DNA of 14,545 nt, from the NCBI GenBank assembly GCA_964468355.1, contig CAYXSV010000031.1, forward strand, positions 1 to 14,545. Reading direction: 5' to 3'. The position numbers were made by a program, and so were the translations under genes. Below are positions 6,420 to 13,992 of the stretch, piece after piece (within the stretch, counting starts at the first letter, position 1; every line of letters starts with the position of its first letter). The notes under the pieces are model-generated. The model was not told the DNA's origin, did no database searches, and was given only the letters and a program-made list of their open reading frames with translations. The DNA comes from CAYSLZ01 sp964468355 (lineage in GTDB: Bacteria > Patescibacteriota > Microgenomatia > UBA12405 > JAHJSD01).

Positions 6420-7433
6420 CTATTCATTGTCGTTTTTGCTAACTTCTTCTTTCGGTTCAACTTTTATCTGATAACCGGTTAATTCTCCGGCTAAAGACAC
6501 ATTTTCTCCGCCGTCTCCTATTGCCATTGCCAACTCATCTTCTGCCACTTTAACTAATGCTTTTTCGTTTTCATCGTCAATTTTTTCAACGATAACCTCA
6601 TCAGCAGGTGACAAGGCGGCAGCTACAAAATGCTCGGGCTTACCACTATATGGAATAACATCTATTTTTTCGTCATTTAATTCCTTTATTACCGCTTGAA
6701 CTCGTACACCTTTTTGACCAACACACGAACCGACCGGATCAACACCGGGCTGGTTAGAATCTACAGCAATTTTAGTTCTTTGGCCGGGACGACGCGCTAC
6801 CCGTTTAATTTCAACTGCACCCGAGTTAACTTCGGGAACTTCACGCTTAAAAAGTTCAACGACCAACTCCGGGGCGGACCGAGAAACTATTATTTTTTTT
6901 TGGGCGTCCTCTTCAACAATACCTTTAACGTAAAAAGACATGTGTCTAGATGAATAGTAATCTTCATCTCTAACTTGTTCTTTTTTAGGCATCTCCGCCT
7001 CTGCCTTTCCTATACCCACAATAATATTCGGACCTTCGTGACGCAAAATTACACCTCGTACTATTGTTCCTATTTGATCATCAAACTGAGAAATTAAAGC
7101 ATCTTTTTCCGCCTCTCGAATTTTTTGTAAAATAACCTGTTTAGCTGTTTGAGCGGCTATCCGGCCAAAACCGGGAGGAGTTACATTTTCTTCATCTCCT
7201 TCTTCATCTACATATATTACTTTGGTTTCTCCGGATTCCGGGTCCAGCTTTACCTTATAGTCGCCTTCTTCAAGTAATTCTTCGCCGTGTTCACGCATAT
7301 CACGCCGAAAAGCAGCTAAAATTGCCTCTTTAACTGAAGAAATAACTACCTCTGTATCAATATTTCTTTCGCCGGCAATTTGAGCTACCGCAGCGGCAAA
7401 TTCCGTTTTCGGTATCTTTTTTAAATCAATCAT
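6420..7433 (-). CDS. nusA: Transcription elongation/termination factor NusA, short form
   Basis: NusA binds RNA polymerase and nascent RNA to control pausing, termination and antitermination. This 337-residue version has the N-terminal polymerase-binding domain (about 1-115, with RIAAQTAKQVILQKIREAE at 91-109), an S1 domain (about 119-186), KH1 (about 190-262, with DPVGSCVGQKGVRVQAVIKEL at 232-252) and KH2 (about 263-327). The acidic C-terminal repeats of E. coli NusA are absent. The KH2 GxxG loop reads AIGDGGENVSLA (304-315) where AIGRGGQNVRLA is typical, so basic and neutral residues are replaced by acidic or small ones. There is no Shine-Dalgarno, and a promoter lies 9 nt upstream. It heads the nusA-infB operon. 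Confidence 0.95.
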   Translation of the reverse strand: MIDLKKIPKTEFAAAVAQIAGERNIDTEVVISSVKEAILAAFRRDMREHGEELLEEGDYKVKLDPESGETKVIYVDEEGDEENVTPPGFGRIAAQTAKQVILQKIREAEKDALISQFDDQIGTIVRGVILRHEGPNIIVGIGKAEAEMPKKEQVRDEDYYSSRHMSFYVKGIVEEDAQKKIIVSRSAPELVVELFKREVPEVNSGAVEIKRVARRPGQRTKIAVDSNQPGVDPVGSCVGQKGVRVQAVIKELNDEKIDVIPYSGKPEHFVAAALSPADEVIVEKIDDENEKALVKVAEDELAMAIGDGGENVSLAGELTGYQIKVEPKEEVSKNDNE

Positions 7434-7442
7434 TGCTTTAGA

Positions 7443-7471
7443 AGTTTACCAAATAGGAGTCTAAATATCAA
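7443..7471 (-). promoter_or_regulatory. Predicted promoter of nusA-infB
   Basis: On the minus strand TTGATA (7471-7466) and TAAACT (7448-7443) are 17 nt apart. The -10 ends 9 nt before the nusA ATG, predicting a leader of 2-3 nt, consistent with the missing Shine-Dalgarno. Confidence 0.45.
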
Positions 7472-7484
7472 TTGAGAGTAATGA

Positions 7485-7501
7485 GTTGCGGGTTGCGGGT
7501 T
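7485..7501. repeat. Short tandem repeat GTTGCGG
   Basis: About 2.4 copies of GTTGCGG overlap the uvrC stop codon, in the gap between uvrC and nusA. This is a small tandem array with no evident function. Confidence 0.5.
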
Positions 7502-8750
7502 AAATAGACATTTTTTTATGAAGATACTTTTGGGCGAAACGGTGAGCTTCGTCTCGAGCAACTTGAAGTAGCTTTAAAGCCGAAGAGGTTTTTGGTAAGT
7601 TCAACCGGTTAACACCGGAAACTTTGCCGCCTACAAATTTTGGAATAACCAAAGTTTCTTCTTTTTTAGCTAAGCCGATTAAGCCGGTTTCGCCAATTAG
7701 GTCAAACTGCCGTAAAACCGGAACAACCGCCTGTAACTGCGGCCGACCGCCGTCAATCAGTATTAACTGTGGGTACATCCACTCCTCGTGATTCAAACGC
7801 CGTAATATAACTTCGGCAAGCGCTTGAGGATCATTTTGACCTTCCCGCCGAAGATTAAACTTACGATATTCACTTTTATCAACTTCTCCATTAATTAAAG
7901 CAACCATTGATCCAACAATCATCTTGTCAGATAAGTTTGCAATATCATAAGCTTCAATCCTTTGCAAAATTAAAGGGTCAACTCCTTGGTGGCTAATTAG
8001 AATCTTTTTTAATTCCGCTAAGCCTTCTTTTGTCTGTAGACGGCTGCCGCTTAACCTTTTAGGTGAAAAAATTATCCTTTCTAACTGGTCTATTTGTTTT
8101 TTTACTTCCGCCGCTTCTTCAAATTTTTTTTCTTCAGCAAAGTTAAGCATTTCTTTTTTTAATTTTTCTAATAATTCATCGGATTGACCTGTAAAAAACA
8201 TAATAATACTGTTAATATTGTCCATATATTTATTCTTACTGACTATACCCGGTCCGGGGCACAAATCGATTTGAAAATATAGACAGGGGCGCTTTCTTCC
8301 TGTTGAACATGAACAATAAGGAAAAATTCTTCTAATCCAACGAAGCAGCTGTTTTAAAGCTGAGGATGAAGGAAAAGGACCGGCCCAAAATTTTAAATCC
8401 TCCAATTCAGGCCGGCGGACAACTTTCACCCGCGGATATTCATCATCGGTAATTGCTAAATATAAATGCCGCTTGTCGTCTTTCAACTGGATATTATATT
8501 TCGGCTTATACTGTTTAATTAGTTTTGCTTCTAAAACAGTAGCCGTTATTTCAGAAGTTGTCTCTGTCCAATCCACATCCACTGCCTGATCAACCATTTT
8601 TACTGTTTTTACATCCAACGGATCACTAAAATACTGGCGGACGCGTGATCTTAAACTCGTTGCTTTACCAACATACAAAATTTTATTATTTTTATCTTTA
8701 AACCAATAGACGCCCGGTTTGGCCGGAATTTTTTTAAAATATATTTTCAT
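7500..8750 (-). CDS. uvrC: Excinuclease ABC subunit C, compact form
   Basis: UvrC makes the two incisions flanking a DNA lesion. This version has 416 residues against about 600 in E. coli. It has an N-terminal GIY-YIG nuclease domain (PGVYWF 12-17, KILYVGKA 23-30), the RPCLYFQIDLCPGP segment (154-167), a UVR motif that binds UvrB (about 196-228), and an RNase H-like nuclease domain with D269 (EAYDIAN), D333 (LIDGG), D400 and H403 (RDEAHRF). The stretch between UVR and the RNase H active site is much shorter than usual, and the C-terminal helix-hairpin-helix domain is missing. Only 66 nt separate the stop from nusA, so the domain is lost rather than frameshifted. There is no clear Shine-Dalgarno. 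It lies 43 nt after uvrA with a palindrome in the gap. Confidence 0.93.
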   Translation of the reverse strand: MKIYFKKIPAKPGVYWFKDKNNKILYVGKATSLRSRVRQYFSDPLDVKTVKMVDQAVDVDWTETTSEITATVLEAKLIKQYKPKYNIQLKDDKRHLYLAITDDEYPRVKVVRRPELEDLKFWAGPFPSSSALKQLLRWIRRIFPYCSCSTGRKRPCLYFQIDLCPGPGIVSKNKYMDNINSIIMFFTGQSDELLEKLKKEMLNFAEEKKFEEAAEVKKQIDQLERIIFSPKRLSGSRLQTKEGLAELKKILISHQGVDPLILQRIEAYDIANLSDKMIVGSMVALINGEVDKSEYRKFNLRREGQNDPQALAEVILRRLNHEEWMYPQLILIDGGRPQLQAVVPVLRQFDLIGETGLIGLAKKEETLVIPKFVGGKVSGVNRLNLPKTSSALKLLQVARDEAHRFAQKYLHKKMSI

Positions 8751-8759
8751 TATAAAACT

Positions 8760-8787
8760 GTAGGGACAAGTCGCGACTTCTCCCTAC
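8760..8787. repeat. 28-nt palindrome between uvrA and uvrC
   Basis: Plus strand GTAGGGACAAGTCG followed by CGACTTCTCCCTAC is an inverted repeat with 14-nt arms and one mismatch (8767/8780). It fills most of the gap and has no T-run on the uvrC side. It resembles REP-like dispersed palindromes; a role as mRNA stabiliser or regulatory element is possible but not shown. Confidence 0.7.
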
Positions 8788-8793
8788 TAATAC

Positions 8794-11442
8794 CTACAAA
8801 TAACGTCCTGTAATCGAGTCATCATTATTTTTTAAGTCTAAAGGAGTTCCTTCGGCTATTAAGTAGCCGCCCTCACTACCTCCGGTTGGCCCAAGTTCAA
8901 TTACCCAATCTGCTTGCTTAATTATTTCAAGGTTATGCTCAATAATAATAATTGTATGACCGCGCTGAACTAATTTCCGTAAAACCGCTAATAATTTCTC
9001 TAAATCTGCATAATGCAGGCCGGTAGTCGGTTCGTCAAGAAGATAAACCGTTGGTTTATTTTTCTTTTTGACTAATTCCCGAGCCAGCTTAAGCCGTTGA
9101 GCTTCACCACCGGATAAAGTCGGTGAAATCTGGCCAAGTTCCAAATATCCCAACCCGATATTAGACAATAAAGCCAACTTAGATTTTATTTTTGGCAGTT
9201 TGGAAAAAAATTCTTCTGCTTCTTCAACCGTCATTCCTAAAACATCGGCAATATTTTTTCCTTTATAGTCAACTTCCAACACTGATTCTTTATATCGCGC
9301 ACCCTCGCATTCTTCACACTTAATTGACACGTCAGGTAAAAATTCCATTTTTATTTCAATTTCTCCGCGGCCTTCACACCGAGGACAACGTCCCTCTTTA
9401 ACATTGAAAGAAAAATGACTTTTAGTAAAACCTTTTAATTTAGCTTCTTTTGTCTCAGCAAATAAATCCCGAATATCGTCAAATACACCAATATAAGTCG
9501 CCGGGTTGCTTCTTGAAGAACGACCAATAGGACTTTGGTCAACAATTAAAGCCCGTTCTAAACTTTGAATACCGCTTATACTATTAAATTCACCGCTTTG
9601 TTGATGAAAATGACCATAAATTTCTCTTTTTAAAGCCGGATATAAAGTGTCTTTTATTAGAGTTGATTTTCCTGAACCGGAAACCCCGGCAACAACACTC
9701 ATTGCCCCTAAAGGAAAATTGACTGATAAGTTTTTTAAATTATGTTGTTTACAACCAATTATTTTCAACCAATTATCAATATCATCGACATTAACTTGTC
9801 CCATCTTTTTTACTTTTTTTCTCCCGGACAAGTAATTTCCGGTCAAAGATTTTTCGTTTTTGATCAACTCTGCTGGTGTTTGATCAAAAACTATTTTCCC
9901 ACCGTTTTTACCTGCCCAAGGTCCAAATTCAATGAGATAGTCAGAGTTTCTTAATACACTTTCGTCATGTTCAACCAAAATAACTGTATTCCCCAAACTT
10001 CTCAATTTTTTTAAAGTTTTTATCAACCGATCAGTGTCATGAGGATGAAGACCAACTGTCGGTTCATCTAAAATATAGAGTACTCCCGTTAAGCCGGTGC
10101 CGAGCTGACTGGCTAAATTTATACGCTGAGCTTCCCCAGCCGATAAAGTAGTCGCTTCTCGTGATAAAGTCAAGTAATTGACGCCGACTGATATAAGAAA
10201 ATTAACCCTTGTTTCTAATTCAGACATGATAATTTTGGCCACTTTTCGACGTTGTAATTCAACTAATCTCTTTAAACTCTCCAGCCATTCCGCCAACTTG
10301 TCCAAGGGCAAATCAGCTACTTGAGCAATATTCTTTTTTTCTATGAAAACTGCCAACGGCTCCGGTTTTAATCTGGTTCCCCGACATTCAGGACAAACTT
10401 GTCTAATCATATATTTTTCAAGGTGTCTTCTTAATGAATCAGACTGAGTAGTTAAATATCTTCTTTCTATTTTTTTTCCTTTTTTCCGAGATACCTGATC
10501 CAAATCCGGCTTTAGCACAACTCCCAACCCGCGACACCTCGGACAAGCACCAAGCGGAGAGTTAAATGAAAACAAGCGAGGACGGATTGGCGGCAGTGAT
10601 ATTTGGCAGTGGGGACAATTAAATCGCTTTGAAAATAACCTATCTTCAAATACCTTTGGCCGGTCCGGAAAATCAAAGTTTTTATCCTTTATTAACGACA
10701 GAATAGCTAAACCGTCAGAAAGCTCAAAAGATATTTCTATATTATCAATTAGTCGTTTCATCAATTCTTTATTGTTTTTTGGCTTTTGAGTTAAATTAAT
10801 TTTATCAACTACAACACTTATATCGTGACGGTTAGTCCGAATAAGAACTATATCTTCATCCAAAAAGAAAAATTGATTATCAATCCGAACCTGCTGAAAA
10901 CCCTTTTTGGCTAAGTTTTCAAAAAGCTTGGTAAATTCACCCTTTTTGCTTCTTACAACCGGAGACATAATCAAAAACCTAGCTTTTCCTTCAACAGCAA
11001 TTGAATCCTGAATTCGACTAATAATTTGTTCCGCTACTTCATGCGGAGTTTGACGTTCAATCGGCCGGCCGCAAGACGGGCAATTTGGAACACCAACTTT
11101 TGCAAACAAAAGTCGTAAATAGTCATAAACTTCAGTTGCCGTACCAACAGTTGATCTGGGATTGTGCGACAATCCTTTTTGGTCGATAGCAATTGCCGGT
11201 GATAAACCGTCAATTTGATCAACATCCGGCTTAGAAGCTACACCTAAAAACTGACGGGCATAAGTATTTAATGATTGGACATACCTTCTTTGGCCCTCTG
11301 CATAAAGAGTATCCATAGCTAAGCTGGATTTACCTGAACCGGAAACACCGCAAAAAACAACTAATTTGTTTTTAGGTATTTCAATGTTTATATTTTTTAA
11401 GTTATGTTCTCTGGCGCCTTTTACTTTAATTTTGTTTTTCAT
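8794..11442 (-). CDS. uvrA: Excinuclease ABC subunit A
   Basis: The ATPase that with UvrB finds DNA damage in nucleotide excision repair. It has two ABC modules: Walker A GVSGSGKS 32-39 with signature LSAGE 433-437 and LDEP 458-461, then GVSGSGKS 586-593 with LSGGE 776-780 and LDEP 802-805. Zinc-site cysteines are at 276/279 with 300/303 and at 687/690 with 709/712; further CxxC pairs are at 121/124 and 350/353. The first signature is LSAGE instead of LSGGE. The segment between the first zinc module and CPECRGTRL (308-349) is about 70 residues shorter than in E. coli. The start chosen is the ATG at 11442 (MKNKIKVKGAREHNL, the family N-terminus). The frame stays open upstream to 11550, but those 36 codons read through a palindromic repeat and have no family match. 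The protein has 882 residues. Confidence 0.95.
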   Translation of the reverse strand: MKNKIKVKGAREHNLKNINIEIPKNKLVVFCGVSGSGKSSLAMDTLYAEGQRRYVQSLNTYARQFLGVASKPDVDQIDGLSPAIAIDQKGLSHNPRSTVGTATEVYDYLRLLFAKVGVPNCPSCGRPIERQTPHEVAEQIISRIQDSIAVEGKARFLIMSPVVRSKKGEFTKLFENLAKKGFQQVRIDNQFFFLDEDIVLIRTNRHDISVVVDKINLTQKPKNNKELMKRLIDNIEISFELSDGLAILSLIKDKNFDFPDRPKVFEDRLFSKRFNCPHCQISLPPIRPRLFSFNSPLGACPRCRGLGVVLKPDLDQVSRKKGKKIERRYLTTQSDSLRRHLEKYMIRQVCPECRGTRLKPEPLAVFIEKKNIAQVADLPLDKLAEWLESLKRLVELQRRKVAKIIMSELETRVNFLISVGVNYLTLSREATTLSAGEAQRINLASQLGTGLTGVLYILDEPTVGLHPHDTDRLIKTLKKLRSLGNTVILVEHDESVLRNSDYLIEFGPWAGKNGGKIVFDQTPAELIKNEKSLTGNYLSGRKKVKKMGQVNVDDIDNWLKIIGCKQHNLKNLSVNFPLGAMSVVAGVSGSGKSTLIKDTLYPALKREIYGHFHQQSGEFNSISGIQSLERALIVDQSPIGRSSRSNPATYIGVFDDIRDLFAETKEAKLKGFTKSHFSFNVKEGRCPRCEGRGEIEIKMEFLPDVSIKCEECEGARYKESVLEVDYKGKNIADVLGMTVEEAEEFFSKLPKIKSKLALLSNIGLGYLELGQISPTLSGGEAQRLKLARELVKKKNKPTVYLLDEPTTGLHYADLEKLLAVLRKLVQRGHTIIIIEHNLEIIKQADWVIELGPTGGSEGGYLIAEGTPLDLKNNDDSITGRYL

Positions 11443-11450
11443 ACCCAGCC

Positions 11451-11479
11451 ATTGTACCTCATTCAGGTTAAAATTTAAA
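11451..11479 (-). promoter_or_regulatory. Predicted promoter of uvrA
   Basis: On the minus strand TTTAAA (11479-11474) and TACAAT (11456-11451) are 17 nt apart. The -10 ends 8 nt before the chosen uvrA ATG, predicting a leader of 1-2 nt. This also supports the downstream start. Confidence 0.4.
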
Positions 11480-11496
11480 CTTCCAAGGTTCAAACC

Positions 11497-11519
11497 TAAA
11501 CAACCTTGAAGGTTGTTTA
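11497..11519. repeat. 23-nt perfect palindrome in the uvrB-uvrA gap
   Basis: Arms TAAACAACCTT and AAGGTTGTTTA are separated by one base. AAGGTT occurs again at 11485-11490, so the region holds several overlapping inverted repeats. No T-run follows on the minus strand, so it is a poor terminator. It lies in frame with uvrA and creates a spurious upstream extension of that gene. Confidence 0.7.
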
Positions 11520-11537
11520 CTACCTGAACCTCGGGAG

Positions 11538-13535
11538 TTACGAAAGCCAAGTCTTTAATTCTTCTATTTCGTCGCGGATGCGGGCCGCTTTTTCAAATTC
11601 AAGTTCTTTAGAAAAAAGGTTCATTTGCCTTTTTAATTGCGATATTTTTTCTTTTATCTCTTTGGGAGTCAACGCCTCCGGATCAATTTTCATTGGCTGA
11701 TCATTACGCTTACTCCATCCGGGAACAATTTCATCTCTTACCGGTTTTTTAATCGTCTGAGGAGTAATATTATGCTTTTGATTATAGGCTATTTGTACCT
11801 GGCGCCGGCGATTAACTTCTTTTATTGCTTCTTTCATTGCATCAGTTTGTTTATCAGCGTATAAAATTACTTGACCGGCGGAGTTTCTTGCCGCCCGACC
11901 CATGGTTTGAATTAAAGAAATTTTAGACCTTAAAAATCCCGAAATATCAGCGTCCAGAATAGCTACCAAAGAGACTTCCGGTAAATCTAAACCTTCCCGA
12001 AGCAGGTTAACCCCGACTAAAACATCGTACCCACCTTTTCGCAAATCGGCTAAAATTTGACTCCGCTCCAAAGAATCTACGTCAGCGTGAATATACTGAA
12101 CTTTTACATCTACATCCCCGGTATGTTCACGGTCGTTGAGATATTTTGATAAATCCTCGGCTAAACGCTTAGTTAAGGTAGTTACTAATACTCTTTGGCC
12201 TTTTTTCTTTCGTTTTATAATTTCCCGAATAACGTCTTCAACTTGGCTTTTTGTCGGACGGATATCAATTTCGGGCTCGACCAATCCGGTCGGACGAATT
12301 AATTGTTCAACTATTCTATAAGATGACAAATTCTTTTCCCATTCCCTCGGAGTTGCTGAAGAATATATTGTCTGCGGCTTACGTTTTAAAAATTCATCAA
12401 ACTTTAAAGGCCGATTATCCAAACACGACGGCAGACGAAATCCAAAATCAATTAATGTCTGTTTCCTTGACCGGTCACCGCGATACATTCCGCCAATTTG
12501 GGGTACCGTTATATGGGATTCGTCAATAACCATCATGAATTCTTGCCCATAAGCATGGTGATAATAATCTATCAAAGTGTTCGGTGGGTCACCCGGCTGT
12601 CTGCCGTCAAAATAACGAGAGTAGTTTTCAATTCCGTTAACATAGCCGACCTCTTGGATCATTTCTAAGTCGTATTCAACCCGCTGTTCCAACCGCTGAG
12701 CTTCAACTAACTTACCCTGGTTTTTCAATTCCTTAACCCGATTTTGTTTATCTTTACGAATTTGTTTAACTGCCGGCTTAATTTTTTCAGAGTCAGTTAA
12801 ATAATGTTTAGCCGGGTATATTGTTGTTTGATCAACTATTTCCTTTTTATTAGAAAACATCTCACGTTGAGCTAACTCTGAGATTTTACCGTTTTTAAAT
12901 TTAATTTCTAAAATTTCTTCTTTATAAGCCGGAAAAACCTGGATTAAATTTCCTCTTCGTCGAAATTGTCCACGAGACAATTCCCACCGGTTGGCCATAT
13001 AGTGCATGTCAACCAGCTTTTCCCTAAATTCATCTTCATTAAATTTCTGGCCTTGTTTTAGATCAATAACATAGCGATTATATTCCAGCGGTGAACCGAT
13101 ATTGTAAATACATGAAACAGAAGCAACAATAATAACGTCGTCACGTGACATAATCTGGCTGGTTGCTTTTAAACGAAGCTTGTCAATTTCTTCATTAACT
13201 TCCGTTTCTTTTGCAATATAAGTGTCTGTTTGAGGAAGGTAAGATTCAGGCAGGTAGTAGTCATAATATGAAATAAAAAAGCCGACGGCGTTATTAGGGA
13301 AAAAATCCCTAAATTCCTGATAAAGCTGTGCTGCCAAAGTTTTATTATGCGAAATAACCAAGGTTGGTTTTTGAGTATTAGCAATGACATTTGCCAGAGT
13401 ATAAGTTTTGCCGCTGCCGGTTACACCAAGCAAAACTTGATCCTGAAAACCCTTATTTATACCCTCGGTTAATTTTGCAATCGCCTGCGGCTGATCACCG
13501 GTTGGTTTAAAATCCGCTTCTAATTGAAATTTCAT
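11538..13535 (-). CDS. uvrB: Excinuclease ABC subunit B
   Basis: The damage-verifying helicase-like subunit of UvrABC, with normal length (665 residues). Helicase motifs: Walker A GVTGSGKT 37-44, the beta-hairpin that clamps DNA with YYDYYLPE at 90-97, DESH box 338-341, motif V VGVNLLREGLDLPE 507-520, and motif VI QTMGRAARN 543-551. A C-terminal UVR motif (about 630-662) binds UvrC. The usual DADKEGFLRS reads DADISGFLRS (528-537). The start MKFQLEADFKPTGDQPQAI is typical of the family. No Shine-Dalgarno is seen. The gene leads the uvrB-uvrA-uvrC series, all in the same direction; the gap to uvrA is 95 nt. Confidence 0.97.
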   Translation of the reverse strand: MKFQLEADFKPTGDQPQAIAKLTEGINKGFQDQVLLGVTGSGKTYTLANVIANTQKPTLVISHNKTLAAQLYQEFRDFFPNNAVGFFISYYDYYLPESYLPQTDTYIAKETEVNEEIDKLRLKATSQIMSRDDVIIVASVSCIYNIGSPLEYNRYVIDLKQGQKFNEDEFREKLVDMHYMANRWELSRGQFRRRGNLIQVFPAYKEEILEIKFKNGKISELAQREMFSNKKEIVDQTTIYPAKHYLTDSEKIKPAVKQIRKDKQNRVKELKNQGKLVEAQRLEQRVEYDLEMIQEVGYVNGIENYSRYFDGRQPGDPPNTLIDYYHHAYGQEFMMVIDESHITVPQIGGMYRGDRSRKQTLIDFGFRLPSCLDNRPLKFDEFLKRKPQTIYSSATPREWEKNLSSYRIVEQLIRPTGLVEPEIDIRPTKSQVEDVIREIIKRKKKGQRVLVTTLTKRLAEDLSKYLNDREHTGDVDVKVQYIHADVDSLERSQILADLRKGGYDVLVGVNLLREGLDLPEVSLVAILDADISGFLRSKISLIQTMGRAARNSAGQVILYADKQTDAMKEAIKEVNRRRQVQIAYNQKHNITPQTIKKPVRDEIVPGWSKRNDQPMKIDPEALTPKEIKEKISQLKRQMNLFSKELEFEKAARIRDEIEELKTWLS

Positions 13536-13543
13536 CGCTCTCT

Positions 13544-13571
13544 ATTTTATCATCAAAGTACTTTCCAACAA
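13544..13571 (-). promoter_or_regulatory. Predicted promoter of uvrB
   Basis: The extended -10 TGATAAAAT (13552-13544) has a weak -35 TTGTTG (13571-13566) 16 nt upstream of the hexamer. The -10 ends 8 nt before the uvrB ATG, predicting an almost leaderless mRNA. No LexA-type operator was recognised. Confidence 0.45.
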
Positions 13572-13666
13572 TTTTACAAATACTACAATGATTCGAATGA
13601 TCGAAGTATTTACCGCATAATTAATGAAAGAGGTTAATAGTTTGATGATTAAAATCGTCGGTTATC

Positions 13667-13921
13667 CTAAGTTTTTTTTTGACACATAATGCCCAACCTG
13701 GAATTGGGAGTGTAATTATCAATTAATTTTTCCATATCCTCTCTTGAACGTTGTTGTTTTCCATTAGCTTGACGAAGTGTAATATCAATTTGCCTGGGAG
13801 TTGCCGTTTCTCTTCTTCTTTCTTTTTTTTCTAAATTTGGATAACTTCCATATTTTGAGCGGGAGAGGCCTTGTCCATTTGAATATGCGTGTATTAAACG
13901 CTCTCTTTTAGACAGTGCCAT
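13667..13921 (-). CDS. Small basic hypothetical protein
   Basis: An 84-residue, Arg/Lys-rich and very polar protein with no membrane segment or signal peptide and no family that I recognise. The middle is strongly charged (KKERRRE, about 32-38), followed by RQIDITLRQANGKQQRSRED (43-62). A single Cys lies near the C-terminus. The last codons read through a run of nine A residues (13680-13672). Support for a real gene: it fills the space between uvrB and the divergent hydrolase, and has a plausible promoter with extended -10 just upstream. It could be a nucleic-acid-binding protein by composition alone, but that is a guess; it could also be a fragment. Confidence 0.55.
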   Translation of the reverse strand: MALSKRERLIHAYSNGQGLSRSKYGSYPNLEKKERRRETATPRQIDITLRQANGKQQRSREDMEKLIDNYTPNSRLGIMCQKKT

Positions 13922-13935
13922 ATAATTTTATTATC

Positions 13936-13964
13936 AAGATAGCATACTCTTTTTAACCGGTCAA
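13936..13964 (-). promoter_or_regulatory. Predicted promoter of the small basic protein gene
   Basis: On the minus strand TTGACC (13964-13959) and TATCTT (13941-13936) are 17 nt apart, with a TGn extension before the -10. A leader of about 8 nt is predicted. GATAAT at 13935-13930, 8 nt before the ATG, is an alternative -10. Confidence 0.45.
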
Positions 13965-13969
13965 TGACC
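13959..13969. promoter_or_regulatory. Possible operator palindrome GGTCA-A-TGACC
   Basis: An 11-nt perfect inverted repeat in the 71-bp divergent promoter region. It covers the predicted -35 of the minus-strand promoter and ends 8 nt before the TG of the plus-strand extended -10. Its placement suits a regulator of one or both genes, but the element is short and could be chance. Confidence 0.3.
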
Positions 13970-13977
13970 AAACTGAA

Positions 13978-13986
13978 TGTTAAAAT
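13978..13986 (+). promoter_or_regulatory. Predicted extended -10 promoter of the hydrolase gene
   Basis: TGTTAAAAT is a -10 with TGn extension, ending 6 nt before the ATG at 13993. Transcription would begin at or next to the start codon. No good -35 is seen. Confidence 0.45.
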
Positions 13987-13992
13987 ACGAAT

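Noticed and set aside
7434..7500. Remnant of the UvrC helix-hairpin-helix domain after a frameshift
   Set aside because: The gap is only 66 nt, is filled by a tandem repeat and a promoter, and shows no matching residues in other frames.
11034..11225. Minus-strand frame inside uvrA, and another inside uvrB (13169-13390)
   Set aside because: They overlap conserved coding sequence in another frame and show no recognisable protein.
13672..13680. Run of nine T as a terminator tail
   Set aside because: On the plus strand no gene or hairpin precedes it; on the minus strand it is an A-run within the small basic gene.
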